From Streptococcus gwangjuense (GTDB lineage Bacteria; Bacillota; Bacilli; Lactobacillales; Streptococcaceae): a stretch of DNA of 64,000 nucleotides. The stretch spans positions 186,001 through 250,000 of the forward strand of contig NZ_CP032621.1 of NCBI RefSeq assembly GCF_003627155.1, read 5' to 3'. The position numbers and the translations under genes were made by a program. The notes under the pieces were generated by a model. It saw only the letters and a program-made list of their open reading frames with translations, was not told the DNA's origin and ran no database searches. Shown one piece after another: positions 27,390 through 36,757 of this stretch. Positions within the stretch are counted from its first letter, which is position 1, and the number at the start of each line of letters is the position of its first letter.

Positions 27390-27626
27390 ATCGTTACAAA
27401 TGACTAGCAACATAAAGTTGCTGTCATTTGACGGTAACCGCTATGGCGGTCTACCTAAACGCTTCACTAACTACGTTTGGCAAATGGAATCGATTTGCAA
27501 AACTCAGTGTCGTGAATAATAAGATAGCAAAGTATGTAGGGTTTTACCTTAGCCTTCTATAAAGAGATGTTGAATATTAGACCTTATTCGTTTTACTATT
27601 AACCTTTATGGTAATAACTTATAAAT
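27390..27626 (+). other. Structured intergenic stretch after prfC, no gene seen
   Basis: A strong hairpin lies directly after prfC: AAATGAC-T-AGCAAC (27398-27411) against GTTGCT-GTCATTT (27417-27429), with no T-run. Weaker inverted repeats follow, including GCAAATGGAATCGATTTGC near 27480-27499. No convincing ORF or RNA family was recognised. It may be a degenerate repeat element or the prfC 3' UTR. Confidence 0.4.
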
Positions 27627-27678
27627 AAAAGAAAACTTCAGATATTCACCTTTTGTGATTGTTCTGAAGTTTTCTTTT
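27627..27678. terminator. Bidirectional terminator between prfC and the DUF939 gene
   Basis: AAAAGAAAACTTCAGA (27627-27642) and TCTGAAGTTTTCTTTT (27663-27678) are a perfect 16-base inverted repeat with T-runs on both strands. Confidence 0.85.
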
Positions 27679-28632
27679 TTACTGTCCATATTTTTGGTAA
27701 AAATTAACTTTTACTTGGATGAAGGTTTTTGCTTCACGTAGGAGTTGTAGGAGCGTGGCGCGGGTTTCAAATTCTTCTCTGGTCTTAGGCAGACTGCGGT
27801 TACGGAAGACTTCCAGATAGCGTTCGATTTCATCTAGTAAATCAGAAGCAGGATTGGTCTGGCTCAGTTGACCTGCAATTTTTGAAAAGAGTTGGGCTAA
27901 AATCAGGCTTTCACTGGCAGCTAGGCGACAGGTGTTGATTTGCTGGGCCATGTTTCGCAGGATGCGACTTTGTCGCTGTCTCATCTCAAAGTAGTGAATA
28001 TGGTAATCAGTCTGGTGAAAGAGGTGGTCTGAGTGATCCAAATAGACCAGTCTGAGGGCTTCTTCCAAAAGGGTGTCCAATTCTTCAACCAACTGTGCTC
28101 GGTTGCGTCCATCCCCTCTGGATAAATAATATTTGAAGCGCTGGAGAATATCTTTTAACTTTTCTTCTACCAATGTGTGGTAATGATGAATTTCCTCTTC
28201 TCGTGAAGGCATGTAGAGATTGACAAGTAAGGCAAATCCTGTACCGATTGCAAAGAGAAGGAATTCATTGACTAAAAGGTCTGGAGAGGTTGATTTTTGT
28301 ACCAAGAGATGGCTAACCAACACGCTACTTGGTGTGATGCCAATTTCCCAGCCCATCCTATAGGCTAGGGGAACATAAAGAGCCAGATAGAGGCCAAGGC
28401 TCCAGATATGAAATCCGCTCAAGTGAAAAGCCAGAACTCCGATAACCAAAGCTAGAAGCATGGAAAAGAGGCGATTGCGGGCTAGTTTTAAGGTACTTCT
28501 ACGGGTATCGGATAGGCTCAAGAGGGCGATGATTCCAGCCGAGACAGCTGAGGAGAGATTGAGAAAATAAGCAAGAAGGCAGGCAAGACAGGTAGCTAAG
28601 ATGAGCTTGGTCGTACGTTGGCTAATAGACAT
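27679..28632 (-). CDS. Aromatic acid exporter family protein (DUF939, FUSC-like)
   Basis: 317 residues. The first ~140 residues contain about five membrane segments (TKLILATCLACLLAYFLNL and LALVIGVLAFHL among them). The remainder is a helical cytoplasmic domain with many charged residues. This two-part layout is that of the ArAE_1/DUF939 family, related to fusaric-acid-type exporters. Substrate is unknown. It lies 67 bases downstream of sstT on the same strand, but a terminator separates them. Confidence 0.8.
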   Translation of the reverse strand: MSISQRTTKLILATCLACLLAYFLNLSSAVSAGIIALLSLSDTRRSTLKLARNRLFSMLLALVIGVLAFHLSGFHIWSLGLYLALYVPLAYRMGWEIGITPSSVLVSHLLVQKSTSPDLLVNEFLLFAIGTGFALLVNLYMPSREEEIHHYHTLVEEKLKDILQRFKYYLSRGDGRNRAQLVEELDTLLEEALRLVYLDHSDHLFHQTDYHIHYFEMRQRQSRILRNMAQQINTCRLAASESLILAQLFSKIAGQLSQTNPASDLLDEIERYLEVFRNRSLPKTREEFETRATLLQLLREAKTFIQVKVNFYQKYGQ

Positions 28633-28665
28633 ATGGATTTCCTAGTAAGTTCGAATAAAAGCGGA

Positions 28666-28694
28666 AAAGACAAGACCTGAGCAGGCTTGTCTTT
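28666..28694 (-). terminator. Terminator of sstT
   Basis: Plus-strand AAAGACAAGACCTG and CAGGCTTGTCTTT pair around GAG with one mismatch. Read on the minus strand, the hairpin ends in TCTTTTCCGC, giving a short U-tract. Confidence 0.65.
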
Positions 28695-28699
28695 ATGAG

Positions 28700-29905
28700 T
28701 TATTTCTTACGGGCTGCTGCGTATTCGGCAACGGCAGTAAAGAGGACGTCTGTAGAAGAGTTGAGGGCTGTTTCACATGAGTCTTGGATGACACCAATCA
28801 CAAATCCAACCCCAACAACTTGCATGGCAATATCGTTTGAAATACCAAAAAGGCTACAAGCAACTGGGATAAGAAGGAGGGATCCTCCGGCAATACCAGA
28901 AGCTCCACAGGCTGAGATGGCTGCTACTACACTAAGGACAAAGGCTGTTGCAAAGTCAACAGGAATTCCCAAAGTATTTACTGCAGCAAGGGTTAGAACG
29001 TTAATGGTAATCGCTGCCCCGGCCATGTTGATAGTAGAACCAAGTGGGATAGAAACTGAATAGGTATCTGGATCTAGTCCGAGATCCTGGCAAAGTTTCA
29101 TATTGACAGGGATGTTAGCCGCAGAACTACGAGTGAAGAAGGCTGTCACACCGCTGACACGCAAACATTTCCAAACGAGGGGATAAGGGTTTCTCTTCAT
29201 AAAGAGGAAGGCTATTAGTGGATTGACTACCAGAGCCACAAAGAGCATAGTTGTCACCAAGAGGGCAAGCAAGATTCCATAGTTAGCTAAACTGCCGATT
29301 CCCTTATCGGAGATGGTTTTGAAGACAAGGCCAAGGATTCCAAATGGAGCTAGGTTGATGATCCATTCGACAATCTTAGAAGTTACATCAGCCATAGTTT
29401 TCAGCAATTCTTTACTATTTTTGCTGGCCTCTCTCATAGCAATCCCGAAAACAACTGCCCAAGATAGGATACCGATGTAGTTGGCTGTGACAAGGGCATT
29501 GACTGGATTGTCAACCAGTTTGAGCAAGAGGTTGCTGAGAACCTGGCCAATCCCATCTGGTGGTGTAATTTCTGTATTGGCACTATTCAAGGCAATTTCA
29601 ATAGGGACGATGAAACTTGCTAAGACAGCAACAAGTGCCGCTGCAAAGGTTCCTACCAAGTAAAGGAAGATAACCGTTTTCATGTTGCTATCTTGTCCCT
29701 TTTGATGTTGGGAAAGGGCGTTAGCAACGAGGGCAAAGACTAGAATAGGTGCGATGGCTTTTAGACCGCCAACAAAGAGATCTCCGAGTAGACCAATTCC
29801 TGAAATGTTAGGAAGTGTCAGACCTAGGGTTCCTCCAATAAGCATACCAATCAAAATCCGTTTGATTAGGCTTGCCTTATTCCAAGCATGAATGATTTTT
29901 TTCAT
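28700..29905 (-). CDS. sstT: Serine/threonine:Na+ symporter SstT
   Basis: 401 residues, dicarboxylate/amino acid:cation symporter fold with about eight membrane segments and two hairpin loops. The start [18 protein letters not shown], the segment [20 protein letters not shown] and [22 protein letters not shown] are characteristic of SstT. It takes up serine and threonine with Na+. AAGGAGATTG precedes ATG 29905. Monocistronic. Confidence 0.94.
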   Translation of the reverse strand: MKKIIHAWNKASLIKRILIGMLIGGTLGLTLPNISGIGLLGDLFVGGLKAIAPILVFALVANALSQHQKGQDSNMKTVIFLYLVGTFAAALVAVLASFIVPIEIALNSANTEITPPDGIGQVLSNLLLKLVDNPVNALVTANYIGILSWAVVFGIAMREASKNSKELLKTMADVTSKIVEWIINLAPFGILGLVFKTISDKGIGSLANYGILLALLVTTMLFVALVVNPLIAFLFMKRNPYPLVWKCLRVSGVTAFFTRSSAANIPVNMKLCQDLGLDPDTYSVSIPLGSTINMAGAAITINVLTLAAVNTLGIPVDFATAFVLSVVAAISACGASGIAGGSLLLIPVACSLFGISNDIAMQVVGVGFVIGVIQDSCETALNSSTDVLFTAVAEYAAARKK

Positions 29906-30056
29906 AACAATCTCCTTTGTTGTGTAATGTTTATGATTATAGTATAAATATGAGCTAAAATCAAGAATTTTCTGTCTATTTCGGCTATTATTTTTGAATA
30001 TTTATGGAGATTCATCACTTGTGAAAGTATGGTATAATAAATGAAAGGAGTTTTCT

Positions 30057-30623
30057 ATGCAAGAATTTTTTCAAACCTACCTCAATAAGCTTGATATAAC
30101 AACGATTATTGAGAATATCTTAACCAAGTTACTTTCTCTGTTATTCCTATTTTTACTCTTCTATATAGCTAAAAAACTGCTTCATACAATGGTGCAGAGA
30201 ATTGTCAAACCTTCTCTAAAAATGTCTCGTCATGATGTCGGGCGTCAGAAAACCATTTCACGTTTATTAGAGAATGTGTTTAATTATACCCTTTATTTCT
30301 TTTTGCTTTATTGTATCTTGTCTATTTTGGGTTTGCCAGTTTCTAGTTTGCTTGCTGGAGCTGGGATTGCTGGGGTGGCTATTGGGATGGGAGCCCAAGG
30401 TTTTCTGTCTGATGTCATCAATGGCTTTTTCATCCTCTTTGAACGTCAACTGGATGTAGGAGATGAAGTTGTTTTGACAAATGGTCCTATTACTGTATCG
30501 GGCAAGGTTGTCAGTGTCGGCATTCGAACAACGCAACTCAGAGGAGAAGACCAGGTTCTGCACTTCGTTCCCAATCGGAATATCACCGTCGTCAGCAATT
30601 TCTCTCGGACAGACCAGGCCTGA
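30057..30623 (+). CDS. Mechanosensitive channel of the MscS family, short form
   Basis: 188 residues against about 270-290 for typical MscS. Two or three membrane segments lead into the pore helix (AGAGIAGVAIGMGAQGFLSDVINGFFILFERQLDVGD) and the first beta domain (HFVPNRNITVVSNFSR). It stops there, so the C-terminal alpha/beta vestibule domain is absent. The corA promoter begins at the stop codon and no remnant of the missing domain is seen. AAAGGAG precedes ATG 30057, with an upstream extended -10 TGGTATAAT (30030-30038). It may be a natural short form or a truncation. Confidence 0.85.
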   Translation: MQEFFQTYLNKLDITTIIENILTKLLSLLFLFLLFYIAKKLLHTMVQRIVKPSLKMSRHDVGRQKTISRLLENVFNYTLYFFLLYCILSILGLPVSSLLAGAGIAGVAIGMGAQGFLSDVINGFFILFERQLDVGDEVVLTNGPITVSGKVVSVGIRTTQLRGEDQVLHFVPNRNITVVSNFSRTDQA

Positions 30624-30648
30624 AATTTTAGCAGATTTATGGTACAAT
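30620..30648 (+). promoter_or_regulatory. Promoter of corA
   Basis: TGGTACAAT (30640-30648) is an extended -10, with CTGAAA (30620-30625) at 17 bases as a weak -35. The -35 overlaps the stop codon of the mscS-like gene. Confidence 0.55.
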
Positions 30649-30674
30649 AGAAAGAGTTTGGTAAAGGAGAGAAG

Positions 30675-31583
30675 ATGTTTTTAGAAAAACAGTTGGGCAA
30701 TGGTTGCGCCTGGATTAACCTAGATTTGGACAAGTTGAAAAAACTAGAGGACCTTTCTGAAATCTACGGTTTGGATAAGGAAACCATTGAATACGCACTG
30801 GATAGAAATGAGCGTGCCCATATGGATTATCACCGTGAAAATGGGACTGTGACCTTTATCTACAATGTCTTGAACTTGAAAAAGGATAAGGCATATTACG
30901 AAGCCTTTCCCATGACCTTTATAGTGGAACATCGACGCCTGATTACCATTAGTAATACCAAGAACGCCTATGTCATTGAACAGATGACCCGTTATCTGGA
31001 GAGTCATGACACGCTTTCGATTTACAAGTTTCTCTTTGCTAGTCTGGAAATCATCAGCAATGCCTACTATCCTGTCATCGAGCAGATGGACAAGAGTAAG
31101 GATGAAGTCAATGGCCTCTTGCGCCAGAGGACGACCAAGAAAAACCTCTTTGCCCTTTCCGACTTGGAGACTGGTATGGTTTACCTCACTGCGGCTGCAA
31201 AGCAAAATCGCATGTTGCTGGAGCATATTCAAGGGCATGCCCTCTATCGCAGTTTTAACGAGATTGAGAGAGAACAGTTTGATGATGCTATGATTGAGGC
31301 TCATCAATTGGTATCCATGACAGACTTGATTTCTCAAGTTCTCCAACAACTATCAGCATCTTACAACAACATCCTAAACAACAACCTGAATGATAATTTG
31401 ACAACCTTGACTATCATCTCAGTCTTGCTAGCGGTTTTGGCAGTCGTGACAGGCTTTTTCGGAATGAATGTTCCCCTACCTTTAACAGATGAGCCCCATG
31501 CTTGGCTCTACATCAGTTTAGCCAGTGCAGGATTGTGGATTGTCTTGTCATTGTTATTAAGGAAAATTGCGAAAAAAAGTTAA
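30675..31583 (+). CDS. corA: CorA-family magnesium/divalent cation transporter
   Basis: 302 residues. A long cytoplasmic domain precedes two C-terminal membrane helices. The family signature GMN sits at the end of the first (TGFFGMNVPLP, about 266-276). CorA forms a pentameric Mg2+ channel in the membrane. GGAGAGAAG precedes ATG 30675. Its stop is 14 bases before yqeG, so it could read into the yqeG-yqeH cluster. Confidence 0.93.
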   Translation: MFLEKQLGNGCAWINLDLDKLKKLEDLSEIYGLDKETIEYALDRNERAHMDYHRENGTVTFIYNVLNLKKDKAYYEAFPMTFIVEHRRLITISNTKNAYVIEQMTRYLESHDTLSIYKFLFASLEIISNAYYPVIEQMDKSKDEVNGLLRQRTTKKNLFALSDLETGMVYLTAAAKQNRMLLEHIQGHALYRSFNEIEREQFDDAMIEAHQLVSMTDLISQVLQQLSASYNNILNNNLNDNLTTLTIISVLLAVLAVVTGFFGMNVPLPLTDEPHAWLYISLASAGLWIVLSLLLRKIAKKS

Positions 31584-31597
31584 GAAAAGGAGCCAGA

Positions 31598-32125
31598 ATG
31601 GCGATTGAAAATTACATGCCAGATTTTGCTGTGGAAGCAGTTTATGATCTGACAGTTCCAAGCCTGCAGGCGCAGGGAATCAAGGCTGTTTTGGTCGATT
31701 TGGACAATACTCTCATCGCTTGGAATAACCCTGATGGGACGCCAGAGATGAAGCAATGGCTACATGATCTTCGGGACGCGGGTATTCGCATCATCGTGGT
31801 CTCAAATAACACCAAAAAACGAGTTCAACGTGCAGTTGAGAAGTTTGGAATTGATTATGTTTATTGGGCTCTGAAGCCCTTCACATTTGGGATTGACCGT
31901 GCCATGAAGGAATTTCACTATGAGAAAAGCGAAGTGGTCATGGTCGGTGACCAGCTCATGACAGATATTCGAGCAGCCCACCGTGCTGGCATTCGCTCGA
32001 TTTTAGTCAAACCCTTGGTACAACATGACTCGATCAAAACTCAAATTAACCGAGCTCGTGAGCGTCGTGTCATGCGAAAAATCACTGAAAAGTACGGACC
32101 GATTACATATAAAAAAGGAATTTAA
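31598..32125 (+). CDS. yqeG: YqeG family HAD-IIIA phosphatase
   Basis: 175 residues. DLDNTLIAW near residue 32 is the HAD nucleophile motif, VVSNNTKK motif II, and VVMVGDQLMTDIRAAHRAG motif IV. Substrate is unknown. AAAAGGAG (31585-31592) is 5 bases before ATG 31598; a longer open frame to 31502 only reads the end of corA in another frame. It starts the conserved yqeG-yqeH-yhbY-nadD-yqeK-rsfS cluster and is 2 bases before yqeH. Confidence 0.92.
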   Translation: MAIENYMPDFAVEAVYDLTVPSLQAQGIKAVLVDLDNTLIAWNNPDGTPEMKQWLHDLRDAGIRIIVVSNNTKKRVQRAVEKFGIDYVYWALKPFTFGIDRAMKEFHYEKSEVVMVGDQLMTDIRAAHRAGIRSILVKPLVQHDSIKTQINRARERRVMRKITEKYGPITYKKGI

Positions 32126-32127
32126 TT

Positions 32128-33234
32128 ATGGAAGAAATTCTCTGTATTGGTTGTGGAGCAACCATTCAGACGACAGACAAGGCTGGTCTTGGATTTACTC
32201 CCCAGTCAGCACTCGAAAAAGGTTTGGAGACTGGCGAAGTCTATTGCCAACGCTGTTTCCGTCTCCGCCACTACAATGAAATCACGGATGTCAAGTTGAC
32301 GGACGATGATTTCCTCAAGCTCTTGCACGAGGTGGGAGACAGTGATGCCTTGGTGGTCAATGTCATTGATATCTTTGACTTTAATGGCTCTGTCATCCCA
32401 GGCTTACCACGTTTTGTATCGGGTAATGATGTCCTCTTAGTGGGAAATAAAAAAGATATTCTACCCAAGTCTGTTAAACCGGGCAAGATTAGCCAGTGGC
32501 TCATGGAACGTGCCCACGAAGAAGGTCTTCGTCCAGTCGATGTCGTCCTAACTTCGGCACAAAATAAGCAAGCCATTAAGGAAGTCATTGACAAGATTGA
32601 ACACTATCGTAAGGGCCGTGATGTCTATGTGGTCGGCGTAACCAACGTTGGAAAATCAACCCTTATCAATGCTATTATCCAAGAAATCACGGGTGATCAG
32701 AATGTCATTACGACTTCGCGTTTCCCAGGGACAACCTTGGACAAGATTGAGATTCCGCTTGATGACGGCTCTTATATCTACGATACGCCGGGAATCATCC
32801 ACCGCCACCAGATGGCCCACTACTTGACGGCTAAAAACCTCAAGTATGTCAGCCCTAAAAAGGAAATCAAGCCAAAAACCTATCAACTTAACCCTGAGCA
32901 AACCCTGTTTTTAGGCGGTTTGGGACGCTTTGACTTCATTGCAGGTGAGAAGCAAGGTTTCACAGCCTTCTTTGATAATGAACTCAAACTCCATCGTACC
33001 AAGTTAGAAGGCGCTAGTGCCTTTTACGATAAGCACGTCGGAACACTTCTGACACCACCAAATAGCAAGGAAAAAGAAGATTTTCCAAAACTAGTCCAAC
33101 ATGTCTTTACCATCAAGGACAAGACAGACCTAGTCATCTCTGGACTCGGCTGGATCCGCGTAACAGGCACCGCCAAAGTCGCCGTCTGGGCACCAGAAGG
33201 CGTCGCAGTAGTCACACGAAAAGCAATTATTTAA
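32128..33234 (+). CDS. yqeH: Ribosome biogenesis GTPase YqeH
   Basis: 368 residues, circularly permuted GTPase. An N-terminal zinc finger (CIGCG...YCQRC, about residues 5-38) is followed by the G4 motif NKKD (about 109), then G1 GVTNVGKSTLIN (about 171) and G3 DTPG (about 219). YqeH assists 30S subunit assembly. Starts 2 bases after yqeG. A 214-base gap with several hairpins separates it from yhbY, which is unusual for this cluster. Confidence 0.95.
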   Translation: MEEILCIGCGATIQTTDKAGLGFTPQSALEKGLETGEVYCQRCFRLRHYNEITDVKLTDDDFLKLLHEVGDSDALVVNVIDIFDFNGSVIPGLPRFVSGNDVLLVGNKKDILPKSVKPGKISQWLMERAHEEGLRPVDVVLTSAQNKQAIKEVIDKIEHYRKGRDVYVVGVTNVGKSTLINAIIQEITGDQNVITTSRFPGTTLDKIEIPLDDGSYIYDTPGIIHRHQMAHYLTAKNLKYVSPKKEIKPKTYQLNPEQTLFLGGLGRFDFIAGEKQGFTAFFDNELKLHRTKLEGASAFYDKHVGTLLTPPNSKEKEDFPKLVQHVFTIKDKTDLVISGLGWIRVTGTAKVAVWAPEGVAVVTRKAII

Positions 33235-33249
33235 ACAAAGAAAGGAAAG

Positions 33250-33424
33250 GGTTGTCTGAATTCGGGCGAGCAAGGCGAGCCCCATAGAGAATACTTTTCG
33301 CTGTGGTGTTAGTTGGTACAAGTGATTGTACCAACTGCGGAAAATTTGAGACCTTAGGCTCAAATTTTAGTCATGAAAGTCCGAAGGACTTTGCTGACGT
33401 CCGTCACCACTTCAGAAAAGTATA
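33250..33424 (+). repeat. Multi-hairpin intergenic element between yqeH and yhbY
   Basis: An outer inverted repeat, ATACTTTTC (33291-33299) with GAAAAGTAT (33415-33423) and GTGGTG (33303-33308) with CACCAC (33405-33410), encloses three hairpins: GTTGGTACA/TGTACCAAC, AAAATTTGAG/CTCAAATTTT and AAAGTCC/GGACTTT. A further GGGC/GCCC stem precedes it near 33264-33282. The layout resembles a folded RNA or a miniature mobile element rather than a plain terminator. I do not recognise the family with certainty; a SPRITE-like streptococcal repeat is one possibility. Confidence 0.6.
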
Positions 33425-33448
33425 AAAAGAAACTCTTTTAAAGAAATT

Positions 33449-33760
33449 ATGTCATTAACATCAAAACAACGTGCCTTCCTCAACAGCCAGGCACACACCC
33501 TCAAACCCATCATCCAAATCGGGAAAAATGGACTTAACGACCAAATCAAAACCAGCGTTCGTCAAGCTCTTGACGCTCGTGAATTAATCAAAGTAACGCT
33601 CTTGCAGAATACAGATGAAAACATCCACGAAGTAGCTGAAATCTTGGAAGAAGAAATCGGTGTGGATACAGTCCAAAAAATCGGACGCATCTTGATTTTG
33701 TTTAAACAATCTAGCAAGAAAGAGAATCGCAAGATTTCTAAAAAAGTCAAAGAAATCTAA
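33449..33760 (+). CDS. yhbY: CRM-domain RNA-binding protein YhbY
   Basis: 103 residues. LTSKQRAFLNSQAHTLKPIIQIGKNGLND with the GxxG-like IGKNG loop and the C-terminal GRILILFK are the CRM fold signatures. It associates with pre-50S particles in other bacteria. The tail is Lys-rich (KENRKISKKVKEI). Sits between yqeH and nadD, the conserved order. TTTAAAGAAATT upstream gives only a weak ribosome binding site. Confidence 0.93.
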   Translation: MSLTSKQRAFLNSQAHTLKPIIQIGKNGLNDQIKTSVRQALDARELIKVTLLQNTDENIHEVAEILEEEIGVDTVQKIGRILILFKQSSKKENRKISKKVKEI

Positions 33761-33809
33761 AACCTACTCCAGACAACTGTTTTTACAGAGAAATAAAGGA
33801 GACTAGCCT

Positions 33810-34439
33810 ATGGCAATCGAATTATTGACTCCCTTTACCAAGGTAGAGTTGGAGCCAGAAATCAAGGAGAAAAAACGCAAGCAAGTCGGGATTTTAGGGG
33901 GGAATTTTAACCCTATTCACAATGCCCATCTCATTGTTGCGGACCAAGTACGGCAACAGTTGGGATTGGATCAGGTGTTGCTCATGCCTGAGTACCAACC
34001 TCCTCATGTAGATAAAAAGGAAACCATCCCTGAGCACCATCGTCTCAAGATGCTTGAGTTGGCGATTGAGGGGATTGAAGGCCTAGCCATTGAAACCATC
34101 GAGTTAGAGCGCAAGGGTATTTCTTACACCTACGACACCATGAAAATCTTAACAGAGCAACATCCAGATACAGACTATTACTTTATCATCGGTGCTGACA
34201 TGGTGGACTATCTGCCTAAGTGGTATCGAATTGATGAGCTGGTCGACATGGTTCAGTTTGTAGGGGTTCAGCGTCCACGCTACAAGGCAGGGACTTCCTA
34301 TCCTGTTATCTGGGTGGATGTGCCTCTCATGGATATTTCGTCCAGCATGGTGCGTGATTTCCTTGCCCAAGGTCGAAAACCCAACTTTCTCCTACCTCAG
34401 CCGGTGCTAGATTACATCGAGAAGGAGGATCTCTACTGA
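33810..34439 (+). CDS. nadD: Nicotinate-nucleotide adenylyltransferase
   Basis: 209 residues. [12 protein letters not shown] (about 30-41) is the (H/T)xGH-type nucleotidyltransferase motif, and [14 protein letters not shown] near 176 is the C-terminal ISSTxxR motif. It makes deamido-NAD from nicotinate mononucleotide and ATP. A ~25-residue Lys-rich lead precedes the catalytic start. AAGGAGACTAGCCT precedes ATG 33810. It overlaps yqeK by one base. Confidence 0.95.
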   Translation: MAIELLTPFTKVELEPEIKEKKRKQVGILGGNFNPIHNAHLIVADQVRQQLGLDQVLLMPEYQPPHVDKKETIPEHHRLKMLELAIEGIEGLAIETIELERKGISYTYDTMKILTEQHPDTDYYFIIGADMVDYLPKWYRIDELVDMVQFVGVQRPRYKAGTSYPVIWVDVPLMDISSSMVRDFLAQGRKPNFLLPQPVLDYIEKEDLY

Positions 34440-35032
34440 TGGCCTATCAAGACTATATCAACTGCTCTCGTGAGGCTTTGTTGGAAAAAATGGCAGAGCT
34501 TCTACCCGAAAAACGTTTAACCCATTGTTTGGGGGTGGAGAGTGCAGCCATAGAGCTAGCCGAGAGATTTGGGGTTGATGCCGAGAAAGCTGGTCTTGCA
34601 GGACTTCTCCACGACTATGCTAAAAAGCTGTCAGATCAGGAATTTCTAGACTTGATTGACCGTTATCAACTAGACCCTGACCTCAAAAACTGGGGTAATA
34701 ATGTTTGGCATGGTATGGTTGGTATCTACAAGATTCAGGAAGATTTGGATTTGCATGATTCAGAAATCCTGCGAGCCATTGAAATCCATACAGTCGGGGC
34801 TGACCAGATGACAGACTTAGACAAGGTCGTCTATGTAGCAGACTATATCGAGCACAATCGTGCCTTTCCGGGAGTGGACCAGGCGCGTGAGATTGCAAGT
34901 CTATCGCTTAATAAGGCGGTGGCCTATGAAACAGCTCGTACTGTGGAGCATCTAGCTCATCAGGGATTCCCCATCTATCCCCAAACCCTTGAAACCTATA
35001 ACGCCTTTGTGCACTATTTGAAAGAGGACTAA
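34439..35032 (+). CDS. yqeK: HD-domain hydrolase YqeK (symmetrical Ap4A hydrolase)
   Basis: 197 residues. H in [16 protein letters not shown] (the HD pair, about residue 58) and [11 protein letters not shown] form the metal-binding HD fold. YqeK proteins cleave diadenosine tetraphosphate symmetrically to ADP. AAGGAGG at the end of nadD serves as ribosome binding site. It abuts the next gene (TAA at 35030-35032, ATG at 35033). Confidence 0.92.
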   Translation: MAYQDYINCSREALLEKMAELLPEKRLTHCLGVESAAIELAERFGVDAEKAGLAGLLHDYAKKLSDQEFLDLIDRYQLDPDLKNWGNNVWHGMVGIYKIQEDLDLHDSEILRAIEIHTVGADQMTDLDKVVYVADYIEHNRAFPGVDQAREIASLSLNKAVAYETARTVEHLAHQGFPIYPQTLETYNAFVHYLKED

Positions 35033-35533
35033 ATGAAGACGGCTTTTATAATCATTGATGTTCAGAATATTTTAGTGGAAACTGGTTTTCAGACAAATAG
35101 TCTATTGGAAAAAATTTCTTATTTACAAAACCAGGCTAGAAGCAAGAATATTGAAATTGTCTATGTTCAACATATTGAGAACGCTGAAGCTCAAACATCA
35201 GAAGATTGGCAGTTATCTGAGCTTTTAAGTCGAAAACCTAATGAAAAGGTCTTTCAGAAGAAGTATAACAGTATTTTCAAAGAAACTGGTTTAAAAGAAT
35301 ACTTGGATAAACAGGGGATTGAAAAATTAGTTTTATGTGGTATGCAGACAGAATATTGTGTGGATACCTCTGTCAAGGTTGCCTTTGAATATGGCTATCA
35401 GATTATTATTCCAGAAGGAACTTGCACAACGTTTGATGGGAAAGACATTCCAGCAGAAACGATAAATGAATTTTATGAGGGCATTTGGGAGGGGCGCTTT
35501 GCAGATGTCCTAGATTACAAACATATTTTCTAG
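35033..35533 (+). CDS. Cysteine hydrolase, isochorismatase-like
   Basis: 166 residues. AFIIIDVQN at residues 3-11 gives the catalytic Asp, Lys lies near residue 82, and Cys in GMQTEYCVDTSVKVAFEYG (about 109) is the nucleophile. Members hydrolyse amides such as nicotinamide or pyrazinamide-like compounds, and the placement beside nadD makes an NAD-related amide plausible. It is embedded between yqeK and rsfS with no gaps. Substrate is not determined by the sequence. Confidence 0.85.
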   Translation: MKTAFIIIDVQNILVETGFQTNSLLEKISYLQNQARSKNIEIVYVQHIENAEAQTSEDWQLSELLSRKPNEKVFQKKYNSIFKETGLKEYLDKQGIEKLVLCGMQTEYCVDTSVKVAFEYGYQIIIPEGTCTTFDGKDIPAETINEFYEGIWEGRFADVLDYKHIF

Positions 35534-35545
35534 AAAGAGGACTAA

Positions 35546-35899
<354 letters not shown>

Positions 35900-35905
35900 A
35901 AGGTG

Positions 35906-35934
35906 AACTCAGTTGTAGTCAACTGGGTTTCTTT
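35906..35934 (+). terminator. Terminator after rsfS
   Basis: AACTCAGTTG (35906-35915) and CAACTGGGTT (35920-35929) pair around TAGT, followed by TCTTTG. The U-tract is interrupted, so read-through into the next gene is possible. Confidence 0.6.
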
Positions 35935-36007
35935 GCTTATTTTAGAAAATTGATTGAAAGGTAAAGGGCGAGTGGTGTTTGCCATGGAGGCTCTTGGTAT
36001 CATGATT

Positions 36008-36748
36008 ATGGCAACTTATGAAACCTTTGCAGCGGTCTATGATGCGGTCATGGACGATAGTTTATATGATAAATGGACAGATTTTTCTATGCGTCATTTG
36101 CCTAAGACAAAGGAGAGAAAGAAACTCTTGGAATTGGCTTGTGGAACAGGTATCCAGTCTGTCCGTTTTTCTCAAGCTGGTTTTGATGTGACAGGACTCG
36201 ACTTGAGCGCGGATATGTTGAAGATTGCGGAGAAGAGAGCTGCTTCCGCAAAGCAAAAGATTGATTTTATGGAAGGCAATATGCTGGATTTGTCCAAGGC
36301 AGGTCAATATGATTTTGTCACTTGTTATTCGGACTCAATCTGCTACATGCAGGATGAAGTGGAAGTAGGAGACGTCTTTAAGGAAGTCTATAATGCCCTC
36401 AACGAAGATGGTGTCTTTATCTTTGATGTGCATTCAACCTACCAGACTGATGAGGTTTTTCCAGGCTATTCTTACCATGAAAATGCGGAAGAGTTCGCCA
36501 TGCTCTGGGATACCTACGAGGATGCGGCGCCTCACTCCATCGTGCATGAGTTGACCTTCTTTATCAAGGAAGCGGATGGTTCCTTTAGTCGCCACGATGA
36601 AGTGCATGAGGAGCGGACTTATGAGGTTCTGACCTATGATATTTTGCTGGAACAGGCTGGTTTCAAGTCCTTCAAACTCTATGCCGACTTTGAGGACAAA
36701 GAACCAACAGAAACCAGTGCCCGTTGGTTTTTTGTGGCGCAGAAGTAG
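36008..36748 (+). CDS. Class I SAM-dependent methyltransferase
   Basis: 246 residues. LLELACGTGIQSV (about 39-51) is motif I, GLDLSADML motif II, and FDVHSTY a later core strand. It would methylate a small molecule or RNA; the target is unknown. Start uncertain: MATYETFA at 36008 fits homologues, but the only good Shine-Dalgarno sequence (GGAGG 35986-35990) better serves ATG 36002, which adds two residues. It lies 9 bases before tmcAL, and this pairing is common in streptococci. Confidence 0.85.
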   Translation: MATYETFAAVYDAVMDDSLYDKWTDFSMRHLPKTKERKKLLELACGTGIQSVRFSQAGFDVTGLDLSADMLKIAEKRAASAKQKIDFMEGNMLDLSKAGQYDFVTCYSDSICYMQDEVEVGDVFKEVYNALNEDGVFIFDVHSTYQTDEVFPGYSYHENAEEFAMLWDTYEDAAPHSIVHELTFFIKEADGSFSRHDEVHEERTYEVLTYDILLEQAGFKSFKLYADFEDKEPTETSARWFFVAQK

Positions 36749-36757
36749 GAGATTAGC

